Positions 5,568-6,669 of a stretch of DNA of 6,669 nucleotides are shown here, piece by piece. The notes under the pieces were generated by a model. It worked only from the letters and a program-made list of their open reading frames with translations, was not told the DNA's origin and searched no databases. Where the stretch lies: contig CALFNC010000333.1 in NCBI GenBank assembly GCA_937902605.1, forward strand, positions 1 through 6,669. Direction: 5' to 3'. Made by a program: the position numbers and the translations under genes. Origin of the DNA: an uncultured Acidobacteriota bacterium (lineage in GTDB: Bacteria; Acidobacteriota; Thermoanaerobaculia; UBA5066). The stretch's first letter is position 1. Each line of letters begins with the position of its first letter.

Positions 5568-6669
5568 GCGCCACATCGCGACCCGTGGCGCCACGCTGAT
5601 CGCGACCGGCTTCACCGAGTACCGGTTGCGATTCGCGGCGATCACGCGGCGGGCCCCGGCCCGGTTCACGAGCCGGGACTGGGCGGGCGGGCGCGATGAC
5701 GCCGTGGAGAGGCTGGAGCTCTACAAGAAGGTGGTGAACCCGACGCTCGTGCGGCTGGAGACGCTGGTGGGGAAGGAGATCCTGGACAAGGCGCTCTGGA
5801 CCGAGATGAAGGAGGCGTTCGTCGTCCGGATACAGGGCTGGCCCGACATGGAGCTGGCCGAGACATTCTTCAACTCGCTCTCCCGCAAGGTCTTCGCCAC
5901 CGTCGGCGTGGACCCGGGGGTGGAGTTCGTGGCGTCCGAGATGGAGTCCTTGAAGGGGGGCGAGGCGTCGCTTTTCCGGGAGTACGGCTCGGGCTCGGGC
6001 GACGTTTCCCCGGTGGCCCTGTTCGAGAAGGTCCTCGCCGACCACCCCTTCGCCGCCGGGTACGAGGACACCGCAAAGGACGCGGTCCGTGTCGCCACGG
6101 AGTTCGACCGGCACATACGGCGGACGTGGGGATCGGCCGGCTTCGACTCGATCGAGGTCCTCCGGCCGGTCTTCTTCCGGAACAAGGGGGCCTACCTCGT
6201 CGGGAAGGTGGTTCGCGGCGAGGCGGTCGTCCCACTCGTCGTCAGTCTCCTCAACCCGGACGGGAAGGTCCTGGTCGACGCGGTGCTGCTGGAGCCGGAC
6301 GAGGTGAGCATCGTCTTCAGCTTCACCTGGTCCTACTTCCACGTGGAGACGTCGTCCCCCTCGAGCCTCGTGAGGTACCTGAAGACGATCATGCCGAAGA
6401 AGCCGGTCTCGGAGCTCTACATCGAGATTGGGTACAACAAGCACGGCAAGACCGAGCTCTATCGGAGCCTCCTTACGCACATGGACGCCTCGACCGACCA
6501 GTTCGTCCGGGCGCCCGGGGTGGAGGGGATGGTGATGACCGTCTTCACGCTCCCGTCCTACGACGTGGTCTTCAAGATCATCAAGGACTCGTTTGCGCCG
6601 CCGAAGACGTCGACCCGCGCCGACGTTCTGGCCAAGTACCGCCTGGTCTTCCGGCCCGGGCGGGCCGGG
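5557..6669 (+). CDS. aceK: Isocitrate dehydrogenase kinase/phosphatase, 5' part (3' end outside window)
   Basis: AceK is a bifunctional cytoplasmic enzyme that phosphorylates isocitrate dehydrogenase to inactivate it and dephosphorylates it again, setting carbon flow between the TCA cycle and the glyoxylate bypass. The frame is open from ATG 5557 to the window edge (371 codons); E. coli AceK has 578 residues. By recall, these blocks align with E. coli AceK: GFTEYRLRFAAIT (18-30), AETFFNSLSRKVF (101-113), FFRNKGAYLVGKV (206-218), SIVFSFTWSYFHV (251-263), SELYIEIGYNKHGKTELYR (285-303), and FVRAPGVEGMVMTVFTLPS (316-334). The last visible block is VFKIIKDSFAPPK (338-350), which carries the kinase-type ATP-site lysine. 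The catalytic Asp and DYDE motifs would lie beyond the edge. ATG is the only good start and overlaps fcl by 11 bases; the nearest purine-rich stretch (GGGGA, 5538-5542) is rather far upstream. No aceA, aceB or icd gene is visible nearby. Confidence 0.94.
   Translation, partial: MAAERHIATRGATLIATGFTEYRLRFAAITRRAPARFTSRDWAGGRDDAVERLELYKKVVNPTLVRLETLVGKEILDKALWTEMKEAFVVRIQGWPDMELAETFFNSLSRKVFATVGVDPGVEFVASEMESLKGGEASLFREYGSGSGDVSPVALFEKVLADHPFAAGYEDTAKDAVRVATEFDRHIRRTWGSAGFDSIEVLRPVFFRNKGAYLVGKVVRGEAVVPLVVSLLNPDGKVLVDAVLLEPDEVSIVFSFTWSYFHVETSSPSSLVRYLKTIMPKKPVSELYIEIGYNKHGKTELYRSLLTHMDASTDQFVRAPGVEGMVMTVFTLPSYDVVFKIIKDSFAPPKTSTRADVLAKYRLVFRPGRAG

Noticed and set aside
5311..6480. Long antisense open frame (389 codons) opposite fcl and aceK
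   Set aside because: fcl and aceK are clearly identified on the other strand. The antisense product is Arg/Glu/His-rich with no recognisable motif, a common artefact at this GC content.
1..6669. CRISPR array, insertion sequence, tRNA/rRNA, toxin-antitoxin or defence genes
   Set aside because: No direct-repeat array, transposase motifs, terminal inverted repeats, structured RNA signature or defence-type domain was found; coding genes fill nearly the whole window.

Overview
This 6.7 kb window is dense and very GC-rich. It carries seven genes, all on the + strand, with almost no intergenic DNA. The gene content (proteobacterial-type glucokinase, DNA polymerase III delta subunit, AceK) and G/C-biased third positions indicate a high-GC Gram-negative-type bacterium. 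Acidobacteriota, Myxococcota or a related lineage are plausible, but the sequence alone does not settle the phylum. Five of the six visible start codons are non-ATG (TTG, TTG, GTG, GTG, GTG). Several gene pairs overlap by exactly four bases (TTGA or GTGA), which suggests translational coupling.

Layout. 1-420: 3' part of 6-phosphogluconolactonase (pgl), cut by the left edge. 417-1430: glucokinase (glk), coupled to pgl. 1431-1476: the only real intergenic gap (46 bp), with a possible -10 element at the glk stop codon and a good ribosome binding site for the next gene. 1477-1911: a T-fold protein of the 6-pyruvoyl-/6-carboxytetrahydropterin synthase (PTPS/QueD) family in which several catalytic and metal-binding positions appear replaced. 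1913-3361: an unusually long DNA polymerase III delta subunit (holA). 3358-4593: a GT4-type glycosyltransferase. 4590-5567: a GDP-L-fucose synthase-like reductase/epimerase (fcl). 5557-6669: the first 371 codons of isocitrate dehydrogenase kinase/phosphatase (aceK), cut by the right edge.

Functional logic. pgl and glk feed the pentose phosphate / Entner-Doudoroff and glycolytic pathways from glucose. The glycosyltransferase and fcl form a small cell-surface polysaccharide or glycan pair. holA is housekeeping replication. aceK controls the branch point between the TCA cycle and the glyoxylate bypass, but no glyoxylate-shunt gene is visible here. The cluster looks like a run of tightly packed, functionally mixed housekeeping genes rather than one pathway. 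I see no mobile element, CRISPR array, tRNA, rRNA or long repeat, and no clear new defence or secretion system. The most unusual item is the PTPS-family protein with its altered active site, followed by the enlarged HolA and the isolated aceK.
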